Assembly (NCBI RefSeq): GCF_000337495.1 | Contig: NZ_AOIS01000063.1 | Coordinates: 34,341 to 98,340, forward strand | Direction of reading: 5' to 3' | Origin: Haloterrigena salina JCM 13891 | Lineage (GTDB): Archaea; Halobacteriota; Halobacteria; Halobacteriales; Natrialbaceae | Length of the DNA stretch: 64,000 bases | Part shown: piece by piece, positions 47,116-55,204 of the stretch | How positions within the stretch are numbered: the first letter of the stretch is position 1 | Layout of the letters: the number at the start of each line of letters is the position of its first letter | Position numbers and translations under genes: made by a program | The notes under the pieces: generated by a model | The model's database searches: none | What the model saw: only the letters and a program-made list of their open reading frames with translations | What the model was told of the DNA's origin: nothing

Positions 47116-48954
47116 ATGTACGAACACGATGTAATCGTGGTCGGCGCCGGCGGCGCCGGCCTCCGGGCAGCGATCGCAGCACACGAGGCGGGATCGGACG
47201 TGGCGATCGTCTCGAAACTCCACCCGGTCCGCAGCCACACCGGCGCGGCCGAGGGCGGCATCAACGCCGCGCTCCAGGAGGGCGACGACTGGGAACTCCA
47301 CGCCTACGACACGATGAAGGGGTCGGACTACCTCGGGGACGCCCCCGCGGTCGAGACCCTCGCCCAGGACGCCCCCGAGGACACGATGCGCCTCGAACAC
47401 TGGGGAATGCCGTTCTCCCGCGAGGAGGACGGACGCGTCTCCCAGCGACCGTTCGGCGGCCTCTCCTACCCGCGGACCACCTACGCCGGTGCGGAGACGG
47501 GCCACCACCTGCTGCACACGATGTACGAGCAGGTCGTCAAGCGCGGCATTCAGGTCTACGACGAGTGGTACGTCATGGAGCTGGCCACCTCCGACGAGGA
47601 CGAGCCCAACGACCGAAGCTGTCACGGCGTCGTCGCCTACGACGTCCAGTCCGGCAACGTCGAGGGCTTCAAGGCCAACGACGGCGTCATCCTCGCGACC
47701 GGCGGTCCCGGGCAGGCCTTCGACCACACCACCAACGCTGTCTCCTGTACCGGCGACGGCCACGCGATGGCCTACCGCGCGGGCGCGCCGCTCGAGGACA
47801 TGGAGTTCATCCAGTTCCATCCGACCTCGCTGCCCTCGACGGGCGTCCTCATCAGCGAGGGCGTCCGCGGCGAAGGCGGCATCCTTTACAACAGCGAGGG
47901 CGAGCGGTTCATGTTCGAACACGGCTACGCGAACAACTCCGGCGAGCTCGCCTCCCGGGACGTCGTCGCTCGCGCCGAACTGACCGAGGTCAACGAGGGC
48001 CGAGGCGTCGACGACGAGTACGTCCACCTCGACATGCGCCATCTGGGCGAGGAGCGCATTCTCGACCGCCTCGAGAACATCCTCCACCTCGCGGAGGACT
48101 TCGAAGGCGTCGACGGCCTCGTCGAGCCGATGCCGGTCAAGCCCGGCCAGCACTACGCGATGGGCGGCATCGAGGTCGACGAGAACGGCCAGACCTGCGT
48201 CGACGGCCTCTACGCGGCCGGCGAGTGCGCCTGCGTCTCCGTCCACGGCGGCAACCGCCTCGGCGGCAACGCCCTGCCGGAACTGATCGTCTTCGGCAAG
48301 CGCGCCGGCCGCCACGCCGCCGGCGAGGACCTGGGCGAGCCCCAGATCAGGACGGGCTACGGCGACGACGTCGAGGACGAGACCGAGACCGAACTGCCCG
48401 TCCAGCCCGGCGACGCCGGTCTCGATACCTCGAGCGGCGTCGCGGCCGATGGCGGCGTCGCAGCCGACGCCCAGGGGATCGTCGAGCGCAAGGTCGAGCA
48501 AGCCCGCACGCGCGTAGACACTCTTATGGACCGCGACGACGGCGTCCAGCACGCTGAGATCCGTCAGAAGCTCCAGAACGCGATGACGGATTACGTGAAC
48601 GTCTTCCGGACGGAAGAGGGCGTCAAGAAGGCGCTGCGGATCATCCGCGAGTGCCGCGAAGAGTACCAGAACGTCTACGTCGACGACCCCTCGCGGACGT
48701 TCAACACCGACCTCCAGCAGACCATCGAGACGCGCAACCTGATCGACGTCGCCGAGACCATCGCGCTCGGCGCGCTCGTCCGCGACGAGTTCCGCGGCGC
48801 CCACTGGCGCAAGGAACACCAGGAGCGCAAGGACGACGAGTGGCTCAAGCACACGCTGATCTCCTGGAACGACGGCCAGCCGGACATCTTCTACCGGCCG
48901 GTCATCCTCGAGGGCCAGGACAAGACCTACGAGCCGAAAGAGCGCAGCTACTAA
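47116..48954 (+). CDS. sdhA: succinate dehydrogenase flavoprotein subunit SdhA
   Basis: A 612-residue catalytic subunit oxidising succinate to fumarate in the TCA cycle. YEHDVIVVGAGGAGLRAAIA binds FAD; the covalent FAD His lies in VRSHTGAAEGGINAAL; substrate motifs are IQFHPTSLPS, EGVRGEGGILYN and HGGNRLGGNALPEL. A Gly/Asp/Val linker (DTSSGVAADGGVAADAQ) inserted before the C-terminal helical domain is a haloarchaeal trait. Start at ATG 47116, 2 bases after the sdhB stop. Confidence 0.96.
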   Translation: MYEHDVIVVGAGGAGLRAAIAAHEAGSDVAIVSKLHPVRSHTGAAEGGINAALQEGDDWELHAYDTMKGSDYLGDAPAVETLAQDAPEDTMRLEHWGMPFSREEDGRVSQRPFGGLSYPRTTYAGAETGHHLLHTMYEQVVKRGIQVYDEWYVMELATSDEDEPNDRSCHGVVAYDVQSGNVEGFKANDGVILATGGPGQAFDHTTNAVSCTGDGHAMAYRAGAPLEDMEFIQFHPTSLPSTGVLISEGVRGEGGILYNSEGERFMFEHGYANNSGELASRDVVARAELTEVNEGRGVDDEYVHLDMRHLGEERILDRLENILHLAEDFEGVDGLVEPMPVKPGQHYAMGGIEVDENGQTCVDGLYAAGECACVSVHGGNRLGGNALPELIVFGKRAGRHAAGEDLGEPQIRTGYGDDVEDETETELPVQPGDAGLDTSSGVAADGGVAADAQGIVERKVEQARTRVDTLMDRDDGVQHAEIRQKLQNAMTDYVNVFRTEEGVKKALRIIRECREEYQNVYVDDPSRTFNTDLQQTIETRNLIDVAETIALGALVRDEFRGAHWRKEHQERKDDEWLKHTLISWNDGQPDIFYRPVILEGQDKTYEPKERSY

Positions 48955-49037
48955 CGCGTCCGCTGCGATTTCGGCCGCCGTCGCCCGTCGAGGCATAACA
49001 ATACTGCTATATGTGCGGTCCCGTTTGGTGTACGTAG

Positions 49038-49226
49038 ATGGGTCTCGAACGGTTCGTCCGTCTGAATCTAATTCTCCTCCCGGTGCTCGTGACCAGCGGC
49101 TACCTGTTACGCGACTCGATACCCCTAATTGTGTACATTCCCCTTGCCGGATACTGCATCTTTGCCGGCATCATCTGTGTCACGTGGCTGCTCTCCCAGC
49201 TAGAGACGTTCGGCCAAAACTCCTGA
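49038..49226 (+). CDS. small two-helix membrane protein
   Basis: A 62-residue protein with two hydrophobic segments (LNLILLPVLVTSGYLL and IVYIPLAGYCIFAGIICVTW). It starts 83 bases after sdhA, on the same strand, and may be part of or just follow the sdh transcript. No family is recognised. AT content of the helices reflects hydrophobic codons rather than transfer. Confidence 0.6.
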   Translation: MGLERFVRLNLILLPVLVTSGYLLRDSIPLIVYIPLAGYCIFAGIICVTWLLSQLETFGQNS

Positions 49227-49251
49227 ACGGCGGGGCTGTCCCGGACGAGTC

Positions 49252-49446
49252 TCACAGCTTCAGCGTCTCGAGGAGATCGATGCCGACGCCGAAGTGGTCG
49301 ATCACCCTGTAGCCGACGTAGATTCCGATGATCCCCATGATCCCGGGGAGCTCTGGCGGTGCGGGGATCGGAACGTTGAGGAGGCGAAAGAGCGCACCGG
49401 TGACCGCTCCGGTTAGCAGGGCGAGAACGGCGAGCTGGGTCGACAT
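49252..49446 (-). CDS. XapX domain membrane protein
   Basis: A 64-residue protein matching the XapX family (two helices with the central NVPIPAPPELPGIMGIIGIY). The family was named for an association with xanthosine phosphorylase regulators in bacteria and has no proven function; it is often near small-molecule transporters. It converges with the preceding two-helix protein gene. Confidence 0.82.
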   Translation of the reverse strand: MSTQLAVLALLTGAVTGALFRLLNVPIPAPPELPGIMGIIGIYVGYRVIDHFGVGIDLLETLKL

Positions 49447-49711
49447 TTCGTGTTGGTTTGCTCCGGTATCTACAAAAGCGATGCGTCTAGCCCCTCCGCG
49501 TTCCGCCGATTGGAGCTGTGTGCTGGCAGATCACATGCGAAATCTCGGTCACGTCGATCGTCTCATCTCGAGGGCGGTCGGTATCGAGCCGTTCAGACCG
49601 TTTCCAGCCGTATCCGGTCTGTCGAACTGCTAACCGTCTCCGCATTGCCCGCTGTGTTTCGACGATCGTTGTAGCTGAGATTTATTATCGTCGAAATACA
49701 GACTCTGGCGT

Positions 49712-49936
49712 ATGGCGTCACAGTCACCACAGGGGATCGACGTTTCGATACCGACGAGTCTGGATTCTGCACAGGCGAAACTGGTCTACCTCTACGTCGC
49801 CGCGAGCGGTACCGCGTCGGCCGAACGCCTCTGCGACGATCTCTGCGTCAAGAAGGGAACGGTCCTCTCGATCACCAGCACCCTTCGGGACCGCGGCCAC
49901 CTCGAGCGGACCGATTCCGGCTTCACACTGGCCTAA
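49712..49936 (+). CDS. small winged-helix DNA-binding protein
   Basis: A 74-residue protein consisting of one winged helix-turn-helix: SAQAKLVYLYVAASGTASAE, RLCDDLCVKKGTVLSITSTL (recognition helix) and RDRGHLERTDSGFTLA (wing). MarR/TrmB-like. The recurrence of C-x3-C (LCDDLCVK) could bind a metal but may be incidental. Its 3' end is near the far end of hairpin element copy B. Confidence 0.78.
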   Translation: MASQSPQGIDVSIPTSLDSAQAKLVYLYVAASGTASAERLCDDLCVKKGTVLSITSTLRDRGHLERTDSGFTLA

Positions 49937-49972
49937 AGACGCGGATTTCTCACTCTCTCTAACTCAGCGAAC

Positions 49973-50294
49973 TGGCCGGGAGCGGGGTTGCCGAAATGAC
50001 GTCGACTCCGTGACTCGGGGGAGGGAAGGCAGTTGCACGGTCGATTACCGCGAGCGGGCCGACGACCGATGTGAACGAACGACTGAAAGGAGTGAGGCAC
50101 GGAGGGAGGAGTGCTTTTCATCAACGCTAAGCGGGATCTTCGATCCCGCGAGGTCCGAGAGAGCTTTGCTCTCTCTCTCTCGAGATTTTGCCGAGTGCGG
50201 TCGCGCAGCGACCGCACGTGGTTCGAGACGCCTTCGGCGTCTCGTCATCACGAGAGAGTTTCGCTCTCTCGAACGACAGAGCAAAAGGTTGTTT
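49973..50294 (-). repeat. hairpin-string element, copy B (downstream of HD-domain gene)
   Basis: About 322 bases, in the sense direction of the preceding minus-strand gene and beginning directly after its TAG stop. On the plus strand the stems lie at 50224-50244 (GAGACGCC, loop TTC), 50195-50217 (GTGCGGTCGC), 50157-50175 (GAGAGAGC, loop TTT) and 50131-50149 (GCGGGATC, loop TTC), with another at about 50250-50270 (CGAGAGAG). Blocks and order match copy A, but the second stem differs throughout while staying paired, and the GCGGGA-stem differs by one base pair (G-C to T-A). This pattern suggests selection on base pairing. Confidence 0.8.
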
Positions 50295-51110
50295 CTAGAG
50301 CTCGATCCGCTCGACTAACTGGTCGCGGTTCTCGTTCGTGTTGACGGCGACGATGCGGATCTCCTCCTCGAGGCCCGAGCCCTCGAGTTTCGCCTTGAGC
50401 AGGTTGTCGACCTGGTAGACGCCGGCGGCGTTGGTCATAGCGATTTCGACCATGACCGGGCTGTCCTCGCCCTCCTGGAGCGAGACGCTGCTGATCGCCT
50501 GACTCGAGAGGGTGTTGATCCCGCGACCGCCGTGTTCGTAGGGAATCCGGGAGCGGCCCCGTTCCATGTCCAGGGCGTCGGCGACGCGGATGACGCCGGC
50601 TTCGGTCGTCAGCGGCGTCTCCGAGCGGTGGTGACAGAGGATCGCGTGGAGGACCTCGCCCCTCATGCGGACGGTTTCGGCGACGTCGTAGAACTCGGGG
50701 AGGATTCGGTCGAGGATGTCGGCGGCCAACGGGATCGAGTAGTAGGCGTGCTGGTCGCGGTGAACGACGTGGCCGACGTCGTGAAGCGTCGCCGCGAGCG
50801 CGATGATGACCGCCTCGTCGGCCTCCTCGAGGTCTTGCTGGCGAGCGCCGTTGAAGTCGACCCCGCCGGCCTTGAGCAGGTCGTAGAGACACAGCGCGCG
50901 ATTGCGGACGATCTCGATGTGTTTCGCGCCGTGGTCGTTGTACCGCATTCGGTCGACGGCGTTGACGTTCTGGGCCTCGAGGTAGGTCTGGATCTCCTCG
51001 TCGCTAGTGATGAACTCGAGAACTCGGTTCAGTTTTGCGTCCGGAAAGTCGTGATCGGCATCGGGGGAGTAGACGCGGCGAGCGGTGTCGTCGCCGGTAG
51101 AATCGCTCAT
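50295..51110 (-). CDS. HD domain phosphohydrolase
   Basis: A 271-residue HD-superfamily protein. Metal ligands: HGAKHIEIVRNRALCLYDLL (first His), ATLHDVGHVVHRDQHAYYS (HD pair and following His) and LHAILCHHRSE; ADALDMERGRSR provides the final Asp. It probably hydrolyses a nucleotide-type phosphate, substrate unknown. A small C-terminal domain (VMVEIAMTNAAGVYQVDNLL and EEEIRIVAVNTNENRD) follows the HD fold. The start is at ATG 51110. The stop is followed at once by hairpin element copy B. Confidence 0.88.
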   Translation of the reverse strand: MSDSTGDDTARRVYSPDADHDFPDAKLNRVLEFITSDEEIQTYLEAQNVNAVDRMRYNDHGAKHIEIVRNRALCLYDLLKAGGVDFNGARQQDLEEADEAVIIALAATLHDVGHVVHRDQHAYYSIPLAADILDRILPEFYDVAETVRMRGEVLHAILCHHRSETPLTTEAGVIRVADALDMERGRSRIPYEHGGRGINTLSSQAISSVSLQEGEDSPVMVEIAMTNAAGVYQVDNLLKAKLEGSGLEEEIRIVAVNTNENRDQLVERIEL

Positions 51111-51233
51111 AGGTAGCCATCGCTTGCGTGCTAAAAAAGCCCTGCGACGGACCGAGCTGTCAGTCCCAAACCGGCGGTCGACGGGGCGTCGATGCCGGAG
51201 GACGCTGTTGTCGGGTGCGGTATCGACGGTCGT

Positions 51234-51713
51234 TCAGGCCAACTCCTCGACGGCGGCCTCGACCTCGTCGTAGTCGGGTTCGACGCCCGGATCGTCGCTG
51301 ACCCACGAGTAGGCGATTTCGCCGTCGGCGTCGACGACGAACACCGAGCGCTTGGCGACGCCGTGGACGCCCAGGTCGGCGAAGTCCATCGAGAGGCCGT
51401 AGTCGCCGATGATCTCCTTGTTGTAGTCGCTGATGAGGCCGAACTCGAGGTCGTTCTGCTCGCGGAACTCGTTCAGGGTGAACGGCGAGTCGCGGCTGAC
51501 GCCGTAGACGCTGGCGTCGAGGTCGTTGAACGCGGCGATTCGATCCTGGAACGTACACATCTCGGTGGTACAGACGCCGGTGAACGCCCCTGGGAAGAAG
51601 GCGAGCACGATCGGCGCCTCGTCCTCGAGGCGGTCGGAAAGCGTGAACTCCTCGATGTCGCCGTTTGCGAGCGGTGCCGTGAAGTCGGGTGCGGCGTCTC
51701 CAGTTTCTGGCAT
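51234..51713 (-). CDS. peroxiredoxin (thiol peroxidase)
   Basis: A 159-residue thioredoxin-fold peroxidase that reduces hydrogen peroxide and organic peroxides. The peroxidatic Cys48 is in PGAFTGVCTTEMC, with Cys53 five residues later as a likely resolving Cys (atypical 2-Cys arrangement, BCP/AhpE-like). Arg of the active site is near VYGVSRDSPF. Only one base pair pattern is notable: the ATG at 51713 is followed by the fold with no signal, so it is cytoplasmic. Confidence 0.92.
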   Translation of the reverse strand: MPETGDAAPDFTAPLANGDIEEFTLSDRLEDEAPIVLAFFPGAFTGVCTTEMCTFQDRIAAFNDLDASVYGVSRDSPFTLNEFREQNDLEFGLISDYNKEIIGDYGLSMDFADLGVHGVAKRSVFVVDADGEIAYSWVSDDPGVEPDYDEVEAAVEELA

Positions 51714-51963
51714 CGTCCTCCCTTTGTCGGTAACCGGGAAAGACAGTTTCGTTCGCGGACGAATCGTCCGTCCGGCGACGGTCGAACCGGGGTACGGACG
51801 TTCGGGGACGGACGGTCAGTTGCTGTTCAGCGGGGGTACATTCCCCTCTATCCGTCGATTGTTCTTAGGAAACTCATGGGGCGTAACTGAACTTTCGCTG
51901 AAACTTGCTATACTTAGTGGTCCAAAAAGGTTATAATTGCCAGCGGGTAAGCCACGTATAGAG

Positions 51964-52269
51964 ATGGCAATCGAAACCGCACCGTTGTTCGTCCCTACCC
52001 CGGGGGCACCAGAACTCCTGATCATCCTCTTCGTCGCGATCTTGTTGTTCGGGGCCAACAAGATCCCGAAACTGGCTCGGTCCACCGGCGAGGCCATGGG
52101 CGAGTTCCAGAAGGGGCGTGAGAAGGTCGAGACCGAACTCGAGGAGATGCGCGAATCCGGCTTCGAAGAGGAGATCGAAAACGAGGACGACGACTTCGTC
52201 GACACCGAGCCCGTCACCGAGGAGGGCGAGACGAAGACGGAGGCGGAGACGGAAACCGAGACCAACTGA
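51964..52269 (+). CDS. tatA: twin-arginine translocase subunit TatA
   Basis: A 101-residue Tat translocon component. The N-terminal membrane helix (PELLIILFVAILLFGANK, with the conserved Phe-Gly) is followed by the amphipathic helix ARSTGEAMGEFQKGREKVE and an acidic tail. It assembles the pore for folded proteins, important in haloarchaea where most secretion uses Tat. Start at ATG 51964; upstream residues in frame are excluded. It is followed after 12 bases by tRNA-Arg. Confidence 0.92.
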   Translation: MAIETAPLFVPTPGAPELLIILFVAILLFGANKIPKLARSTGEAMGEFQKGREKVETELEEMRESGFEEEIENEDDDFVDTEPVTEEGETKTEAETETETN

Positions 52270-52281
52270 CGTTTTTTCTGC

Positions 52282-52354
52282 GGGCGTGTGGCCTAGCGGA
52301 GAGGGCAGGAGGTTCCTAACCTTCTGATCGTGGGTTCGAATCCCGCCACGCCCG
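52282..52354 (+). tRNA. tRNA-Arg (CCU anticodon)
   Basis: A 73-nt tRNA: acceptor GGGCGTG pairs with CACGCCC, the anticodon stem GGAGG/CCTTC holds loop TTCCTAA (anticodon CCU, reads AGG), and the T-loop is GTTCGAATC. The discriminator is G; CCA is not encoded. Its 3' end is repeated twice downstream. Confidence 0.95.
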
Positions 52355-52431
52355 TGTAGCGTGCCACGGAGTGGCGAGCGAACCGGCATAGCGGATTCGA
52401 ATCAGGGAGTGAAGCGAAGCGGAACGACCGC

Positions 52432-52453
52432 GGTTCAAATCCCGTCACGCCCG
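52432..52453 (+). repeat. copy 2 of the tRNA-Arg 3' end (att-like)
   Basis: GGTTCAAATCCCGTCACGCCCG differs from the tRNA only at the T-loop and one acceptor base. It lies 99 bases after the tRNA end. Confidence 0.85.
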
Positions 52454-52538
52454 TTTCCTGCGAGCGGCGGCGAGCAGTGAAAACGGGTTGGGGGATTTGA
52501 ATTACGAAACGAACGAGCGCAGCGAGTGACGGTTAGGT

Positions 52539-52560
52539 GGTTCAAATCCCGTCACGCCCG
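52539..52560 (+). repeat. copy 3 of the tRNA-Arg 3' end (att-like)
   Basis: Identical to copy 2 over its 22 bases and located 107 bases further on. Identity of copies 2 and 3, both differing from the tRNA in the same way, suggests both come from mobile-element ends rather than from simple duplication of the tRNA. Confidence 0.85.
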
Positions 52561-52719
52561 TGCAGCGAGCCGCAGTGTGGCGAGCGAACCAGCACTACCC
52601 GCACACAGCCACCGCCGCGTGTCGTTCGCTGTAGCGAGCGGAGTTCCGGAGATCGAGCCGTCTCTTCATCCATCTACGAGCGACGGGACAACAGACTCGG
52701 ACGAGGATACCGTACTCGG

Positions 52720-53961
52720 TTAGTGGCCGCTGCCGCGTCGCGTGTTCGGATCGCCGAATCGGGTCAGGGGCTCGAGTTCCTCGCGATTCACGTCCGCGAA
52801 GGCGTCGCGGGCGATGACCCGTCGGTGGACCGCGTCGGCGCCGTCTACGATGCGGAACGTGCGGACGGCCTCGTAGAAGTCCGCCAGCGGGAGGTCCTTC
52901 CCGATGCCGTTGGCGCCACAGCACTGGACGGCGAGATCGACGGCCTCCTGCGTGACGTTCGCGGTGAAGACCTTGCACATCGAGACGGGAACGCGGGCGT
53001 CGTCGCCGTCCTCGATCCGGTCGGCCGCGTCGCGGATCGCGGTGCGGGCGACGTGAAGCCGCGTCTCGGCGTCGGCGATCCGGTGGCGCAGCGACTGTTT
53101 GTCCGACAGGGTCGACCCGAACCCCTCGCGCTCGCTGGTGTAGGCCTTCGCGATCTCGAGGGCGCGCCGGGCCATTCCGGAAAAACGCATGCAGTGGGTG
53201 AGGCGGGCCGGGCCGAGTCGCGCCTGGGTGTGGGAAAATCCCTCGTTCAGATGGCCGAGCAGGTGTTCATCGGGTATTCGGACGTTCTCGTAGACGATTT
53301 CGGCGTGAGAGACGCCGCGAGCGCCGCCCCCCATGTGGGGAACGTCGCGAACGATATCGACGCCGTCTGCGTCGGCGGGAACGAGGAAGAGCGAACAGCC
53401 CTCGTAGGGATGGACGTCGGGGTCGGTGCGCGCGAGGACGATCAGGACGTCGGCCTCGACGCCGTTCGACGTCCACCACTTGTGGCCGTCGATGACCCAC
53501 TCGTCGCCGTCTCTCTGCGCGGTGGTCCGGATCATCTTCGGGTCCGAGCCGGCTCCGTCCAGCGGTTCGGTCATCGAGAACCCCGACGCGATCTCGCCCT
53601 CGACGAGCGGCTCGAGGTAGGTCTCCTTCTGTAGCTCGTCGCCCGCCAGTTCCAGCAGGTGCATGTTCCCCTCGTCGGGGGCGTCGACGCGCATCGCGGC
53701 GGCGCCGAGGAGGCTGCGACCGGCCTCCTCGAAGACGGGCAACGCGTCCCGGAAGCGTTCGCCCATGCCGCCGTACTCCGCGGCGATCTGGGGCGCGTAG
53801 ATGTCGTACTCGCGGGCGGCGTCCCGAAGCTCCGCGATCGTCCCACTCGAGACGGCCATCCCGCCGGCTCGCTCCCGCTCGATCGGGAGGACGACCTCCT
53901 CCATCAACTCGCGGGCGCGGTCGGCGAGCTCCCGTGCGCGGTCGGAGTCGGCGTAGTCCAT
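52720..53961 (-). CDS. acyl-CoA dehydrogenase, ACAD10/11-like
   Basis: A 413-residue FAD-dependent dehydrogenase. It lacks the YEGT motif of classic members and ends with FRIVDGADAVHRRVIARD, the pattern of the ACAD10/11-like branch; FSMTEPLDGAGSDPKMIRTT and WVIDGHKWWTSNG also match that branch. Those enzymes favour long or branched acyl-CoAs or 4-hydroxyacyl-CoA derivatives in other organisms; the substrate here is not known. The catalytic base must differ from the usual Glu. It is followed (minus strand) by the tRNA scars. Confidence 0.9.
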   Translation of the reverse strand: MDYADSDRARELADRARELMEEVVLPIERERAGGMAVSSGTIAELRDAAREYDIYAPQIAAEYGGMGERFRDALPVFEEAGRSLLGAAAMRVDAPDEGNMHLLELAGDELQKETYLEPLVEGEIASGFSMTEPLDGAGSDPKMIRTTAQRDGDEWVIDGHKWWTSNGVEADVLIVLARTDPDVHPYEGCSLFLVPADADGVDIVRDVPHMGGGARGVSHAEIVYENVRIPDEHLLGHLNEGFSHTQARLGPARLTHCMRFSGMARRALEIAKAYTSEREGFGSTLSDKQSLRHRIADAETRLHVARTAIRDAADRIEDGDDARVPVSMCKVFTANVTQEAVDLAVQCCGANGIGKDLPLADFYEAVRTFRIVDGADAVHRRVIARDAFADVNREELEPLTRFGDPNTRRGSGH

Positions 53962-54143
53962 ACGGCCACTGGGTCCGGCGCGGCGATAGGTGCCGGTGGA
54001 AACTACCGTGGCTGTGGAACTCCCCCAATTGTATTTACGATGGAAAATATAGTTGCGGGTTTCAATTCCGGAAGAAATGTTCCGTGAAATATATCCTCCG
54101 AGGAATCTCCACTAGCTCCGACGGATCAGTCGAACACCGCGCG

Positions 54144-54908
54144 CTATCGGGCGGTCCAACCGCCGTCGACGGCCAGACAGGCCCCGGTTACGTAGCTCGC
54201 GGCGTCGCTCGCGAGGAAGACCACTGGGCCGGCGATTTCCTCGGGATCGGCAAAGCGCTCGAGGGGCGTGCGGTCGATGATCGACTGCCGAAGTCGGTCG
54301 TCGGCCTCGAGGTCGTCGGTCAGGGCCGTCGAGACGTAGCCGGGGGCGACGGCGTTGACCCTCACCTCGGGGGCCCAGTCGAGCGAGAGGCTCTTCGTGA
54401 GGCCGACGAGGCCGTGTTTCGAGGCGACGTAGGGGTGCTGACGCGGCAGGCCGACCAGTCCGCCGACGCTCGCGACGTTGATCACCGACCCGCCGTCGTC
54501 GCGGAGGTGGTCGGCCGCGGTGCGGGTGACCTCGTAGGCGCCGTTCAGGTTGACGTCCAGCACCCGATCGAGGCTTTCCGTGTCGACGTCTTCCGGCTGG
54601 CCGAGCGCGTCGTCGGGGTTGAATCCAGCGTTGTTGACGACGACGTCGACCCCGCCGAAGGCGTCGTCCGCCCGGTCGATGACGTCCTCGACCGCGTCGG
54701 GATCCGTCACGTCCGCGGGGACAGCGACCGCGTCGCCGCCCGCGGCCTCGATCTCGTCGGCGACCGCCTCGATCTCGTCGCTCGAGCGTGCCGACGGGAC
54801 GACTGCGGCTCCGGCGTCGGCGAGTTCGATCGCGATCGCGCGGCCGATCCCTCTCCCGCCGCCGGTGACGACCGCGACGCGATCCTCGAGACTGAACTGG
54901 TCGTTCAT
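54144..54908 (-). CDS. SDR family oxidoreductase
   Basis: A 254-residue short-chain dehydrogenase. NAD(P) binding TGGGRGIGRAIAIELA, then DVTDPDAVEDV and NNAGFNP; catalytic Ser in INVASVGGL and Tyr/Lys in YVASKHGLVGL. The end ASYVTGACLAVDGGW is characteristic of FabG-like 3-oxoacyl reductases, but many substrates are possible. It lies upstream of, and on the same strand as, the ACAD10/11-like gene (182 bases apart), so the two may work on the same acyl compound. Confidence 0.9.
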   Translation of the reverse strand: MNDQFSLEDRVAVVTGGGRGIGRAIAIELADAGAAVVPSARSSDEIEAVADEIEAAGGDAVAVPADVTDPDAVEDVIDRADDAFGGVDVVVNNAGFNPDDALGQPEDVDTESLDRVLDVNLNGAYEVTRTAADHLRDDGGSVINVASVGGLVGLPRQHPYVASKHGLVGLTKSLSLDWAPEVRVNAVAPGYVSTALTDDLEADDRLRQSIIDRTPLERFADPEEIAGPVVFLASDAASYVTGACLAVDGGWTAR

Positions 54909-55204
54909 TTACTCGACCGATACCGGTGCCGAACCCATAGCTGTTCTCCCGTCGGGACCGCGCTGCTCAGAACGCCTCACAAATGCGGGCGGGTTTCCAT
55001 TAGAAATAGATAACGTAGTCCGACAATATATGTAGGATGGATCTGAAAACGGGAGTGTATCTGAGAGTGACAGTAACGTGAACTGGTTTGTGATACCGAG
55101 GGTACACGTACGGATACGTCGGGAAGGAGACTGTGTTCGGGGAATTATCAGAAGTGGTAATGTATGGATGAATTTTTTGAAGGGTGAGAGTTTGGGTGAA
55201 GTCA

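Larger units (their letters stand above)
52355..52719. other. scar region with copies of the tRNA-Arg 3' end
   Basis: No intact gene. It contains the two 22-base copies annotated here, at roughly 100-bp intervals, each followed by GC-rich stretches (GGCGAGCGAACC appears after the tRNA and again near 52577) and inverse motifs of the GGATTYGAA kind. The pattern suggests sites left by repeated integration at the tRNA. Confidence 0.6.

Noticed and set aside
52355..52719. Downstream tRNA-like copies as further tRNA genes
   Set aside because: Only the T-arm and acceptor 3' strand are copied; no D-arm or anticodon arm precedes them, so they cannot fold into tRNAs.
54909..55204. 98-codon minus-strand frame before the SDR gene
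   Set aside because: Ser/Thr/Pro/Arg composition without acidic bias, no start context, and it overlaps the promoter of the pilus operon; judged a chance frame.
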